A program made the translations under genes and the position numbers. A DNA stretch of 64,000 nt from Alcaligenaceae bacterium. Its GTDB lineage: Bacteria; Pseudomonadota; Gammaproteobacteria; Burkholderiales; Burkholderiaceae_B. The stretch lies in the NCBI GenBank assembly GCA_013416395.1, contig JACCEP010000005.1, positions 243,737 to 307,736 of the forward strand. The letters are read 5' to 3'. Positions 18,201 to 26,983 of the stretch are shown in pieces. How positions within the stretch are numbered: the first letter of the stretch is position 1; each line of letters opens with the position of its first letter. The notes under the pieces are model-generated. The model was not told the DNA's origin. It did no database searches and was given only the letters and a program-made list of their open reading frames with translations.

Positions 18201-18783
18201 ACAGCAAGTTATCGTGCCAGAGGGCTATGAAGGCCAGCTGGACAAGAGCGCGGGTGTGGTCTTTGTGCCCATGGCGCATCAAGGCAATACCCAGGCCAGT
18301 GATGAAGAGGTTGAAGCTATTGTCAGGCTCGCGGCGCAGTGTCTGCGACGACACTTTATTGCCAAGGACGGCAGCACGCGCCCCATTACATGGGATGACA
18401 TGCTTTTTGTCGCACCTTATAACCACCAGGTCAATAAACTACAGCAAGCGCTTGGGCCGCAGGCCCGTGTAGGTAGTGTCGACAAGTTTCAGGGGCAAGA
18501 AGCACCTGTCGTCTTTTTTAGCTTGTGTACCAGCGATGCGTCAGAGTCTCCGCGTGGCATTGATTTTCTCTTTGATATACACCGCATCAATGTTGCCATT
18601 TCGCGTGCCCAGGCGCTGGCAGTTGTCGTGGGCAACGCAAGCTTGTTCTGCACCGATGTGGCCACAGTAAGCCAAATGAGTCAGGTAAACGTATTGTCCC
18701 GACTATTGCCATTGATTGGTGGTGCAGCGGACACTGCCGTGTCAACGCACGATGCGATCGTAGCGGCCACTACAGCACAGTAG
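15298..18783 (+). CDS. TM0106-type RecB-like nuclease fused to an SF1 helicase
   Basis: Cytoplasmic protein of about 1,160 residues. Order of parts: a RecB/PD-(D/E)XK-like nuclease region (about 20-190, with VWDTKLASSVKPYFVVQLC), a helix-hairpin-helix-like stretch (about 245-275), an RNase H-type exonuclease region (about 325-520, VFFDIEGFP, YHYANYEIAACRR, IRDYNIDDCNS), and a UPF1/Dna2-like SF1 helicase with Walker A GPPGSGKT near 764-771, Walker B LFIDEAGQ near 870, GDQMQLGQPSQGSHP and DKFQGQEAPVVFFSLC. GTG 15298 or ATG 15307 could start it; neither has a strong ribosome site. DNA repair, recombination or defence roles are possible; none is shown by context. Confidence 0.85.
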   Translation: MPYMYKNQQDLVFSPSDLTTFMASPFASWMTRWALECPQDAPQRDENDALNKMLAEKGLVHESGLLGQFQAQGLQVVDIGSVGDGANKNIAAKLQATHEAMQSGADVIYQAVLQLPPFRGHADFLVKVAGASTLGDYHYEVWDTKLASSVKPYFVVQLCCYVEMLEALQGRRADHIVVALGNQECMRLKTENYFYYYLALKARFLAEQNAFDPTAMPDPADSKNHGRWSEYAAQLLQDKDHLSLVANITRSQVKKLNRAGISTCRQLIDAKAEHVRGVSSETMAKLKAQAAIQLASQGQEKPLFEVLPPDPEQPEAGLVLLPPHSDLDVFFDIEGFPLDEGGLEYLWGCTYLDDAGQRQFKDFWAHDREQEKQAFSDFIHWVYERWLRDPTMHIYHYANYEIAACRRLMGRYGIGEHEVDQLLRNNVFIDLYKIVKGGLRVGEPKYSIKNIEHLYRGKRDTAVGSGGDSVVVYEQWRNLHQQGQEGNTWQTSAILKDIRDYNIDDCNSTQELTIWLREQQHVHGLVYSGQLELIEPPASDEITERTQRRDRLLARAETEPEDQARITENLAWMLEFHRRESKPTFWRLFDRLGLSHDELEDDIDCLANCRRTGREAFKPTTRARNLAYEYRFNPNQEFKTPRQSSMYLLEEPFRKVTFLPDMSDLKEGLCVVQSADDPGDLISLIPDEYVNPGAIQKAIDDMVKRYEESVLGDAAILAFLRRDPPRITLHDGGPIVAASDPGERLAQVISAVERLDGSYLTLQGPPGSGKTYTGKHIIAHLVKQGKRVGISSNSHKAINNLLVGVAEYCRTEAIAVQCYCTKDTGPEITGNGIVVTKNEAIASCVEPGCVIGTTAWGFCRDEMVDQLDYLFIDEAGQVSVANLLGMSRATKNLVLMGDQMQLGQPSQGSHPADSGLSILDYLMHDSPIIPEHMGVFLDTTFRMHSAVNHYISHAIYQGQLKADANNDRQQVIVPEGYEGQLDKSAGVVFVPMAHQGNTQASDEEVEAIVRLAAQCLRRHFIAKDGSTRPITWDDMLFVAPYNHQVNKLQQALGPQARVGSVDKFQGQEAPVVFFSLCTSDASESPRGIDFLFDIHRINVAISRAQALAVVVGNASLFCTDVATVSQMSQVNVLSRLLPLIGGAADTAVSTHDAIVAATTAQ

Positions 18784-18881
18784 AAGCAGACAGCCATGGT
18801 GGTACTGACACCTTCAATACGTCGCGCACAACGGCGGGCAGGTGGGCATTTTCGCGAGATTGGCACGCCCTAATACCCCTG

Positions 18882-18911
18882 TTGACGGTGTGGCAACCCC
18901 TCCGCTAGGAT
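18882..18911 (+). promoter_or_regulatory. Candidate sigma70 promoter for the small secreted protein
   Basis: TTGACG (18882-18887) and TAGGAT (18906-18911) with an 18-bp spacer lie about 95 bp before the gene at 19005. CAACCCC/GGGGTTG at 18894-18918 adds a small hairpin across the -10. Confidence 0.4.
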
Positions 18912-19004
18912 GGGGTTGATGAAGTTTGTTTTTGACGCCGTGGCCTTTCTCAAAACGCCATAAACTTCTGTGCAATAAGCAATGCTTTTTAGGGGGATGA
19001 CAAA

Positions 19005-19358
19005 ATGAATACGACCGCATACCGGCGATGTACATGGATGCCAACGCGATTTCTCTTTACGTCGTTGTTGGCAGTAACCTTGGCCATAGGCTATATCAGT
19101 ATCGCCTCTGCTCAAGACAAGCCTGAAATGCAAAAAGCGGGCTTGACCACGCTTATTACAGAAACACCTGAAGCAGGCTTCGCCCTTGCGGTAAAGCTGT
19201 CGCAAAAGGGCGTAGCAACAACACAAACCGACCCAGCCGTTCGCAAAGCACTACGCCCGAGTTATGCTCATGATGCCAACAGCCTGATCGCTGTCTCTCA
19301 TGTTGTGGCTACGCATTTTCAGACCATTGCCGCCGCTAACGAGTATTGGCGTAAATAG
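19005..19358 (+). CDS. Small secreted protein of unknown function
   Basis: Protein of 117 residues with a cleavable signal peptide: basic start, hydrophobic core LFTSLLAVTLAIGYISIA and a likely cut after ASAQ-DKPE. The mature part of about 80 residues is helical-looking, without cysteines or repeats. AGGGGG with 8-nt spacing precedes the ATG at 19005; an internal ATG at 19038 would still leave the signal. A strong terminator follows, so it is monocistronic. I do not recognise a family. Confidence 0.7.
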   Translation: MNTTAYRRCTWMPTRFLFTSLLAVTLAIGYISIASAQDKPEMQKAGLTTLITETPEAGFALAVKLSQKGVATTQTDPAVRKALRPSYAHDANSLIAVSHVVATHFQTIAAANEYWRK

Positions 19359-19385
19359 CCAGGCACAATGCGCTTGAGTATCAAG

Positions 19386-19415
19386 AAGTCGCAGGGTAAA
19401 TACCCTGCGACTTTT
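19386..19415 (+). terminator. Rho-independent terminator
   Basis: AAGTCGCAGGGTA and TACCCTGCGACTT form a perfect 13-bp stem with a very short loop, followed by TTG. It lies 28 bp after the small secreted protein gene. Confidence 0.75.
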
Positions 19416-19604
19416 GTAGGAATCCAGCAACCCCAAGCGCTCTCTGCCTGATGCAGATACCAGTCTGCGGCACCAAATATCTGCCGTCACACCGACTGCC
19501 GCCAGCGCTTCTTGACTCAGCTAACCTATACGTATGCACACGCTTGTCAAGGTAAGAACCACGAAGTTGACGATTCGAGTGATGACCATTGTGCCCTGCA
19601 CAGT

Positions 19605-20501
19605 TCAATACAACACATCAATCAAAGCTTCATCCAGTCGTTCAAATTGAAAACGATAGCTTGCCGCGTGAGCGCAATGGGCCTGCACACGCTGGCCACC
19701 CAACAGCAATATCGACATTTCACCCAAGGCCAGGCGCAAGAGGGCAGCGGGAACTGGCAAAACTGTGGGTCTGTGCAAGGCGAGCCCCAGTGCACGCACA
19801 AACTCGGCGTTGCGCACGGTTTGGGGTGCGCAGGCGTTCCAGGCCCCGGTGCACACGTCGCAATGCAAAAGAAAATCGATTAAACCCACCTCATCAGCAA
19901 GGTGTATCCACGGCATCCATTGCTGACCATTACCCAGTCGCCCACCCAGCCCTAAGCTAAAAGGAAGCTTCATCTTGGCCAGCATGCCGGCATTGGGTGC
20001 CAGGACGGGGGCAGTGCGCAACCGCACCACCCGAATGCCCAGGGTTTCAGCGTCACGCGCTGCTTCTTCCCAGGCTACACATAGTTTGCTGCCAAAATCG
20101 CCGGTGTCTGTAGGGCTGTTTTCGTCGAGTACGGCGTCACCGCAATCGCCATAGATGCCGGTGGCAGAGCCTGAGATCAGAACAGATGGGCGTATGGCTT
20201 GATTGGCTAACCAACTGACCAGATTTTGGGTGAGATCAACCCGGCTTTTCCAGAGCACCTCGCGCCGGGCCTTGGTCCACGGGCGATCAGCGATGGGCGC
20301 GCCGGCCAGGTTGATCACTGCGTCTAAAGCAGCCGTGTCGTTCAACTGATCCAGGCTTTGAATACCCCGTGCCCCGCTGCAAAGCTGAGGCACGTTTTGT
20401 GGCTGGCGGCTTAAAACGATAAGCTCATGCCCTTCGCCGTTCCAAAGCTTGCAGAGTTCTCGACCAATCAGGCCGGTACCACCGGTGAGCAAGATACGCA
20501 T
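19605..20501 (-). CDS. TIGR01777-family NAD(P)-dependent epimerase (YfcH/SulA-like)
   Basis: Extended-SDR-type protein of about 298 residues. The Rossmann motif is [16 protein letters not shown]; later motifs are [30 protein letters not shown] and [14 protein letters not shown], all typical of the YfcH family of unknown substrate. The ATG at 20501 is chosen because it puts the glycine motif at the N-terminus and has GGAGG 7 nt upstream; a longer frame to 20603 lacks this. Monocistronic on the minus strand. Confidence 0.88.
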   Translation of the reverse strand: MRILLTGGTGLIGRELCKLWNGEGHELIVLSRQPQNVPQLCSGARGIQSLDQLNDTAALDAVINLAGAPIADRPWTKARREVLWKSRVDLTQNLVSWLANQAIRPSVLISGSATGIYGDCGDAVLDENSPTDTGDFGSKLCVAWEEAARDAETLGIRVVRLRTAPVLAPNAGMLAKMKLPFSLGLGGRLGNGQQWMPWIHLADEVGLIDFLLHCDVCTGAWNACAPQTVRNAEFVRALGLALHRPTVLPVPAALLRLALGEMSILLLGGQRVQAHCAHAASYRFQFERLDEALIDVLY

Positions 20502-20676
20502 TGCATGGCCTCCATCATTACAGAACATCTTACCGCGATGTGTGCGGGTTGCTTGGATTTTGGTGTTGAGGCAGCCGTCTTGGCTCTGCAAGCTCCACCA
20601 CAAAAAAAACGTGTTTCGAATCTAAGTTACATATAATTTCAAATATTAAGGTTTAACAAATATAGCCATGAGTAAT

Positions 20677-20746
20677 AGAATATAAACGGAGAAGACAAAA
20701 AGAATATATACGGAGATAACGCAGCAGAATGTAAACAAAGAAGGAG
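20677..20746 (+). repeat. Three phased ~24-bp direct repeats upstream of the ABC operon
   Basis: AGAATATAAACGGAGAAG (from 20677), AGAATATATACGGAGATA (from 20701) and AGAATGTAAACAAAGAAG (from 20726) recur at 24- and 25-bp spacing, the last running into the AAGGAGG ribosome site of the substrate-binding protein gene. They may be repeated regulator half-sites or an mRNA leader element. Confidence 0.55.
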
Positions 20747-20754
20747 GACTCCCA

Positions 20755-22104
20755 ATGACCTCGATTTACAAATGCCGGTTGCGTATCTTCGCTGCCGTTG
20801 CCACTGTCGGCATATGTTTTACAGTTACAGATGCAGGTGCTGCCGATAACGATCTCGTCATCGTGACATCATTCGCCGCTGACCAAACAGCAGTATTCAA
20901 GCAGGCTTTCAAAAAAGAACATCCTGATATAAACCTTGATGTCATCAATAAAGGAACGTCGGCTGGCGTACAGTATTTGCAGGAGACTGCGGGCAACAAC
21001 AAAACAGACATATTCTGGGCCTCCTCGCCTGATGCTTTCGAAGTGTTGAAAGCGAACAATCTGCTTGAAAAATATGTACCGGCCACCAAGAAAACGGCAT
21101 CCGAAATCAATGGCTATCAGATTGATGATCCTGATGGCTTTTTTCTTGGGTTTGCCCTTTCAGGGTATGGGTTCATGTGGAATACAAGCTACATGAAGTC
21201 CTACAAACTGCCCGACCCTAATACATGGGAAGACCTTACCAAGCCTATATATTTTCAGCATCTTGGTATTTCTGCACCATCACGTTCGGGCACGACTCAC
21301 TTGGAAATCGAAACGATTCTTCAAGGCCAGGGCTGGGACAAGGGTTGGGAGACGGTCAAAGAAATAGCCGGCAATGCAAAGCTAATTACCAATCGCAGCT
21401 TCGGTGTTCCTGAGGGCGTTGATAGCGGTGAGTTTGGTATAGGCATAGTCATCGACTATTTTGGCTTTACCTCCAAAGCGGCAGGCTTTCCCGTCAAATT
21501 CAAATATCCTGAGGGAACAACGCTGGTGCCGGCGACTATTGGCGTCGTAGCCAATGCCCCGCATGCTAAGGCAGCGCATACATTCGTCGATTTTGTATTG
21601 TCTGAGAAGGGTCAGGAATTACTCTTTAACCCTAAAGTGATGCGGCTACCGGTCGCCGAGGACGCGTATAAAAATGCTCCTGAAGGCATTCCCAACCCGT
21701 TTAAGGGCGAGATTAAGGCCGGTGTGCATTTTGACTCAAACTTATCGCAAGGGCGCTATAACGTCGTCAACTCTTTATACGATGTAATGATTACCTATCG
21801 TTTTTCTGAGTTACAGGCGGCAGTCAAGGCAATTGACGAAGCAGAAGCCGCAGTTGAAAAATCGCCCAACGATGAGGCTAAAAAACTAATCAGCCAGGCC
21901 AAAGCCTTGGTCTACAACGTGCCTATTACGGAAAAACAGGCGTCAGCGCCCGACTTCAGTGCCATCTTCAAGGTAAAGCGCAAGAAGGCCGAAGATAAGG
22001 TGGAAGGCCGCCAGGCTGAGGTAGAAAAAGACTGGGACGGTAAGTCCGTTGAAAACTACAGCAAAGCTAAAGATTTGGCTCAAAAAGCCAAGGCTATGCT
22101 GTGA
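20755..22104 (+). CDS. ABC transporter substrate-binding protein, iron/AfuA-like, with C-terminal extension
   Basis: Periplasmic protein of 449 residues. A signal peptide ends near DAGAA-DNDLVIV. The core (about 28-345) shows extracellular binding-protein family 1/FbpA-type patterns such as VIVTSFAADQTAVFKQAFKK, TDIFWASSPDAFEVLKAN and PATIGVVANAPHAKAAHTFV. About 100 extra residues at the C-terminus are rich in K, E and A and predicted helical or coiled coil, beyond usual family length. AAGGAGG lies just before the ATG. First gene of a three-gene importer; ferric iron is a guess, and phosphonate or other ligands are possible. Confidence 0.82.
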   Translation: MTSIYKCRLRIFAAVATVGICFTVTDAGAADNDLVIVTSFAADQTAVFKQAFKKEHPDINLDVINKGTSAGVQYLQETAGNNKTDIFWASSPDAFEVLKANNLLEKYVPATKKTASEINGYQIDDPDGFFLGFALSGYGFMWNTSYMKSYKLPDPNTWEDLTKPIYFQHLGISAPSRSGTTHLEIETILQGQGWDKGWETVKEIAGNAKLITNRSFGVPEGVDSGEFGIGIVIDYFGFTSKAAGFPVKFKYPEGTTLVPATIGVVANAPHAKAAHTFVDFVLSEKGQELLFNPKVMRLPVAEDAYKNAPEGIPNPFKGEIKAGVHFDSNLSQGRYNVVNSLYDVMITYRFSELQAAVKAIDEAEAAVEKSPNDEAKKLISQAKALVYNVPITEKQASAPDFSAIFKVKRKKAEDKVEGRQAEVEKDWDGKSVENYSKAKDLAQKAKAML

Positions 22105-22185
22105 TGTTTCTCAACAAGGCGGCTTGTGCTCCTACTGAGCGCAGGCCGCCTTATTGTATTCAGATAACCTGAGAGTGATTCTGCG

Positions 22186-23886
22186 ATGGCTAGCAGCGTG
22201 ATGCGGCGCGCATTTGGGCTACCTTCATTAAAACCCTATGTAGTCTATGGCGTCATCGCCGCCTTTTTGATTTTGTTTCTTGTCTTTCCTGTAGTGAAGG
22301 TGATTTTTGTTGCGTTTCAAAACCCTCACTCTGGTGAATTTACGCTGCTGAATTTTCACGATTTTTTCGCGAACAGCTTGTTTCGGGAATCGTTTGTTAA
22401 CTCACTGTATGTGGCTTGTGCCTCAGTGTTTTTTGCCTCCATATTTGCCTTGCCGCTGGCATATTTTACAAGCCGTTTTAATTTTTCTGGGTCTATTGTT
22501 ATCCAGACGCTGTCCTTCATCCCGCTGTTGATGCCTCCGTTTATTGGTGCTGTGGCCATGCGCTTGCTGCTGGGCACAAACGGAAGCGTTAACCTGCTGT
22601 TACGTCAGTATTTTGGTTTTACCATCCCATTTATGGAAGGCTTGAATGGCGTTATCTTGGTGGATAGCATCCACTATTTTCCGTTCATTCTCATTAATCT
22701 TTCAGCCAGTCTTAGCAATATCGACCGATCCATGGAGGAGGCGGCGCAGTCATTAGGGTCCAGCGGGTTCAGGCTGTTTCGCAAAATAGTTTTTCCACTT
22801 TCCCGGCCAGGTTTTGTTGCAGGTGCCTCGTTGGTGTTTGTGAAGGCGTTTGATGACCTTGGTACGCCTTTGCTACTCGACGTCAGCAATATGCTCCCAA
22901 CTCAAGCTTATTTACGGATCACGTCCATCGGCATTTCCGATCCCATGGGTTATGTCATTTCCTGCATATTGGTGGCGTTTTCCGTTTTTGCCATGTGGAT
23001 CGCGTTTTTAGGAATGCGAGGCAAAGATTATGCGACCGTGCAGCGTGGCGGCGGGGGGCTTACAAAACGTGATCTGCATCCTGTTGAGGCGGCTGGGTGC
23101 TATGTGGTGGTTTTGTTAATTCTTACCATTGTGCTGGCGCCGCATTTGGGGCTTTTGTTGCTATCGCTTGGAACCATATGGTCGTTTAGCGTGCTTCCGA
23201 ATGCTTTCACGTTGAACCATTATCACGAAGCGTTCACCACTGCCTTAGGCTTTATTACCAATACCGTTATTTATGCCGGCCTGGCCGGCTTGATCGATGT
23301 GCTGATCGGGACAGCAATTGCCTATATCGGGCACCGTACAACGCTGGCCGGGCGCAAATGGTTAGACTATCTGGCAATGTCTGCCTTGGCGATTCCTGGC
23401 GTCGTCATAGGGATCGGATACCTGAGAGCCTTCAATAATATGAATGTGCCGTTTTCGGATCAATCCGTGGCTTCCTGGTGGGGGGTAATTGTGATTGCGC
23501 TTGCTGTGCGCCGATTGCCGTATGCACTTCGCGCCTGTGTGGCCGGTTTGCAGCAGGTGCCGCTGTCTCTGGAAGAGGCTTCGCAAAATAGCGGCGCAGG
23601 AACGCTCACGACCATAAGGCGAATCGTTGTGCCTTTAATGTCTGGAGGGTTGGTCGCGGCATTCATTACCAGCTTCGCTACGGCGGCTGTTGAACTGTCG
23701 GCAACGCTTATGTTGGTCTCTCGAGAATCAGACGCCCCAATTTCCTACGGAATTTACTTGTTCATGCAGACGGTATCGGGCCGAGGGGCAGGTGCTGCAC
23801 TTGGCATCATCGCCGTGATTATCGTTGGGATAGCAACGTTCTTGTCGCATATGCTGGTTGCTGGCGCCCGGCACAGGATGGCGTAA
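22186..23886 (+). CDS. ABC transporter permease, double-length (FbpB/ThiP type)
   Basis: Inner-membrane protein of 566 residues with about 12 hydrophobic helices in two homologous halves. Each half carries an EAA loop: EEAAQSLGSSGFRLFRKIVF in the first and EEASQNSGAGTLTTIRRIVV in the second. Fused permeases of this form serve iron(III), thiamine or phosphonate-type importers. It sits between its binding protein and its ATPase on the same strand. Confidence 0.88.
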   Translation: MASSVMRRAFGLPSLKPYVVYGVIAAFLILFLVFPVVKVIFVAFQNPHSGEFTLLNFHDFFANSLFRESFVNSLYVACASVFFASIFALPLAYFTSRFNFSGSIVIQTLSFIPLLMPPFIGAVAMRLLLGTNGSVNLLLRQYFGFTIPFMEGLNGVILVDSIHYFPFILINLSASLSNIDRSMEEAAQSLGSSGFRLFRKIVFPLSRPGFVAGASLVFVKAFDDLGTPLLLDVSNMLPTQAYLRITSIGISDPMGYVISCILVAFSVFAMWIAFLGMRGKDYATVQRGGGGLTKRDLHPVEAAGCYVVVLLILTIVLAPHLGLLLLSLGTIWSFSVLPNAFTLNHYHEAFTTALGFITNTVIYAGLAGLIDVLIGTAIAYIGHRTTLAGRKWLDYLAMSALAIPGVVIGIGYLRAFNNMNVPFSDQSVASWWGVIVIALAVRRLPYALRACVAGLQQVPLSLEEASQNSGAGTLTTIRRIVVPLMSGGLVAAFITSFATAAVELSATLMLVSRESDAPISYGIYLFMQTVSGRGAGAALGIIAVIIVGIATFLSHMLVAGARHRMA

Positions 23887-23910
23887 GACTATGCTTTTGA
23901 GGCCTTTGAT

Positions 23911-25056
23911 ATGAGAGACGCACTTTCTGCAGCAGCGGTGAGCACACAGGCCGAAGATGTTCACCCGAACACGTCGAAACAGGCCTCGCTGCACATCGCT
24001 CCCGTTCGCATCGATATTGAAAACCTATTCCTGTCCTTTGCTGCGACGCAGGTGCTCAAAGGTATTAATTTATCTATTGAACCCGGGGAGTTCTTTGCTT
24101 TTTTGGGGCCATCAGGCTCCGGTAAGTCAACCTTGCTCAGGGCGATTGCAGGCTTTGGCCCAACGCCTGAAGGGCGTATTCTTTTAGACGGCGAAGACAT
24201 CGGCGAGCGCAGGCCCTGGCAGCGAGACGTGGGTATGGTGTTTCAAAGCTATGCGTTATGGCCGCATATGAGCGTGGCAAAAAATGTAGCCTATGGGCTT
24301 GAAGAACGGCACGTGCCGCGCGCCGAAATCAAGATACGCGTAGCAGCAGCCCTCGAACTTGTCGGCATGGGTGAATATGCGGCCCGGTATCCCTCACAGC
24401 TATCAGGTGGGCAACAGCAACGCATTGCGCTCGCGCGTACCCTGGCTGTCGAGCCCCGTGTTTTGCTGCTTGATGAGCCGCTGTCCAATCTCGATGCGGG
24501 CTTGCGGGTGCAGATGCGCCAGGAAATCCTTCAGTTGCAACGTCGGCTTGGGATCACCACTATATTTGTCACGCATGACCAGGAAGAGGCCAATTCAATT
24601 TGTGATCGTATTGCCGTGATCGCTGATGGCGTTATCCAGCAGATTGGCCGCCCTGCAGAAATCTACGATAACCCGGCCAATGAGTTTGTCGCGAGGTTTC
24701 TCGGCACGGCCAACATTATTCCAGGGCGAACAGAACGTTCAGCGGGTGGGCTAATGTTTGTTGCTGACGGGGAGGGCCTACGATTGCCTCTGGCCGAAGA
24801 TGTTCGCGAGGGTCGTGGCAACCTTGTTATTCGGCCGCAAGGGATAGATGTTGTTGATGCACCGGGTCAGCACATGATTGACGGTGAGGTGGTATCAGGA
24901 GAATTCCTGGGCAGTGCCACGCGTTATAGCATCAACGTTAAAGGCTTTACGCTGTTTGTGGATGTAAAACACATTCGCGGCAGGTCTGATTTTCGCTCGG
25001 GAGACAGCGTAATGCTGTCTATACCCCCCGAGCAGGTTATGTTTCTGGCTTCTTGA
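23911..25056 (+). CDS. ABC transporter ATP-binding protein (FbpC/PotA type)
   Basis: ATPase of 381 residues: Walker A GPSGSGKST, Q-loop VFQSYALWPHM, signature LSGGQQQR, Walker B VLLLDEPLSNLD, H-loop VTHDQEEA, then a C-terminal regulatory domain of about 130 residues with TOBE-like character. An N-terminal extension of about 30 residues precedes the first strand, so an internal start is possible. Third gene of the importer; the convergent TRAP permease gene ends 7 bp beyond its stop. Confidence 0.88.
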   Translation: MRDALSAAAVSTQAEDVHPNTSKQASLHIAPVRIDIENLFLSFAATQVLKGINLSIEPGEFFAFLGPSGSGKSTLLRAIAGFGPTPEGRILLDGEDIGERRPWQRDVGMVFQSYALWPHMSVAKNVAYGLEERHVPRAEIKIRVAAALELVGMGEYAARYPSQLSGGQQQRIALARTLAVEPRVLLLDEPLSNLDAGLRVQMRQEILQLQRRLGITTIFVTHDQEEANSICDRIAVIADGVIQQIGRPAEIYDNPANEFVARFLGTANIIPGRTERSAGGLMFVADGEGLRLPLAEDVREGRGNLVIRPQGIDVVDAPGQHMIDGEVVSGEFLGSATRYSINVKGFTLFVDVKHIRGRSDFRSGDSVMLSIPPEQVMFLAS

Positions 25057-25063
25057 GTGGTTA

Positions 25064-26344
25064 TTACCGTTTCGGCAGAAAATCACGGAAAAACAGTGAC
25101 ACTTCAGGAACGAACGTGATGATTGTGAGGCAACAAATGATGACCAAAACAAACGGGATTAAATGCCGTATTATTTTTTCCAAAGGAATGCCGGCCACCT
25201 GACACGCCGCGAATAAGTTTACGCCAAAGGGTGGTGTGATCATCCCCATGGCCAAATTAACAACCATAATCAGGCCAAAATGGATGGGGTCTACGCCAAA
25301 AAGCTTTGCCACAGGGGCAAGAATAGGAGCGAGGACGATGATCGATGCTGATGTCTCTACAAACATGCCAACTAGAAAAAGCACCAGGTTCACCGCGAGC
25401 AAAAAGCTGATTGGGCTGTCGAACATACTGACTAACCAGCTACCAATAGCGGCCGGCACACCCGCGCGCGTAAGCAAAAAGCTGAAACCACCCGCTGCAG
25501 CAATAATAAACATAATTACTGACGACGAGATAACAGATTTTCTCAGGACATTGATAAGTATGGGAAAAGTAATCGTGCGGTAGATCACTATGCCAACGAT
25601 TAAGGCATAGACTACCGCCACGGCGGCAGCTTCAGTTGGCGTGAAGACCCCGCGATAGATTCCACCTAAAATAATCACCGGCATGCCTAGCCCCAGTGCA
25701 GCCTGACGCGCCGAGTGCCACAGCGTCAGGCTTCCTGCACCATCAGACTTGCCCCAACCCTTCCACAGACAGGTAAAGAACACAAACAGGATGAGTACCG
25801 CTGCTATCAGAAGGCCAGGCCCGATACCAGCGATGAACAGATCACCAATAGAGACTTCTGCACTGACACCATACAGGATCAGTGGGATCGAGGGTGGAAT
25901 GATGACCCCCAGTTCTGAGGACGTTGCCTGGAGTGCCGCCGCAAATGGTACAGGGTAGCCATGCTTTACCATCGTCGGAATAATGATGGCACCAATCGCG
26001 AAAGTCGTGGCAATCGATGACCCTGAAACCGAAGCGAAAATCATGCAGGTCAGCACACATGAGCACGCTAGCCCTCCCTGAATTCCGCCAAAGAGCGATT
26101 TAGCAAACTCCACAAGACGACGGGAAATCCCAGCCGCCTCCATCAGGTTACCAGCCAGAATGAAGAACGGTATGGCAAGTAGTGGGAAACTGTCGAGTGT
26201 TGTGGTGAGACGCTGCGCGATCACTAATGGGTTCAGCGTTGTGAAAAACATCGCCCCACCGATCGAGGCACCAAGAATAGAAAAAGCGATCGGTACGCTC
26301 AGCGCGAAAAGAAGCACCATTAAAACGAGCATGAATGCGCTCAT
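25064..26344 (-). CDS. dctM: TRAP transporter large permease DctM
   Basis: Inner-membrane protein of about 426 residues with about 11-12 helices. It is the ion-coupled transport subunit of a tripartite ATP-independent importer. Family marks include PLLAIPFFILAGNLMEAAGI, SATGSSxA-like ASVSGSSIATTFAIG and ELGVIIPPSIPLILYGV. The ATG at 26344 is used because it opens directly with a transmembrane helix and lies 4 bp after the dctQ stop; a 22-residue upstream extension overlaps dctQ and is rejected. Confidence 0.92.
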   Translation of the reverse strand: MSAFMLVLMVLLFALSVPIAFSILGASIGGAMFFTTLNPLVIAQRLTTTLDSFPLLAIPFFILAGNLMEAAGISRRLVEFAKSLFGGIQGGLACSCVLTCMIFASVSGSSIATTFAIGAIIIPTMVKHGYPVPFAAALQATSSELGVIIPPSIPLILYGVSAEVSIGDLFIAGIGPGLLIAAVLILFVFFTCLWKGWGKSDGAGSLTLWHSARQAALGLGMPVIILGGIYRGVFTPTEAAAVAVVYALIVGIVIYRTITFPILINVLRKSVISSSVIMFIIAAAGGFSFLLTRAGVPAAIGSWLVSMFDSPISFLLAVNLVLFLVGMFVETSASIIVLAPILAPVAKLFGVDPIHFGLIMVVNLAMGMITPPFGVNLFAACQVAGIPLEKIIRHLIPFVLVIICCLTIITFVPEVSLFFRDFLPKR

Positions 26345-26348
26345 GGTG

Positions 26349-26906
26349 TCAGACCTCTTGAATTGGAGAGGAGGGGGGAGAGAAGTCCTTGGTGTCTTTT
26401 TCACCGGCAACCAAGATTTGGATATCCTCTACGACTTTGGCGAAAACTCCGAATATTGCGAGCAGGGCTCCAACAGGAAGCGCTGCGTACATCCAGGTTA
26501 TCGAAATGGTGTTTCCAGTTATCGGGTTTCTGAGACCGGCCAGTGCCTGGAAACGAACCCGAACAGCCATCTCATAGCCATACCAGACAAGCAACAGAAG
26601 CATGCCTATGCTTAGTGAGGCGACGATAACCAGAAGTGTGATGCGTACCGTCCCGGTAAGACGCGTCATCAGAGTATCGACAGCCATCATGACGCCCGCA
26701 CGGCATGCTGCCGCGAGACCAAGATAGATCATCCAGATATTAAGTGTTCTTGCTGTCACCTCAGACCAGATGGATGGTTGTTCAAAAACGAAGCGCGTAA
26801 TCACTTGATAAAAAGAGACTACGGTCATCAGCGCCAACATGGTGATTGCAGCGGCAAGCGCAGTTCTAACCACGACATGGTCGATGATCTTGAGTATACG
26901 GAGCAT
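26349..26906 (-). CDS. dctQ: TRAP transporter small permease DctQ
   Basis: Four-helix membrane protein of 185 residues. VVSFYQVITRFVFEQPSIWSE is the typical DctQ TM1/TM2 region, and helices 3-4 follow around residues 90-165. It links DctM to substrate delivery. The order dctP-dctQ-dctM on the minus strand with short gaps indicates one transcript. Confidence 0.92.
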   Translation of the reverse strand: MLRILKIIDHVVVRTALAAAITMLALMTVVSFYQVITRFVFEQPSIWSEVTARTLNIWMIYLGLAAACRAGVMMAVDTLMTRLTGTVRITLLVIVASLSIGMLLLLVWYGYEMAVRVRFQALAGLRNPITGNTISITWMYAALPVGALLAIFGVFAKVVEDIQILVAGEKDTKDFSPPSSPIQEV

Positions 26907-26983
26907 TTTTTTGGCCCTCTTCTTCCCGCTAAGGAGGACGTCCCCGAACGGGGACGCCCGTTTACCACAACCTGGGGTGTGGC

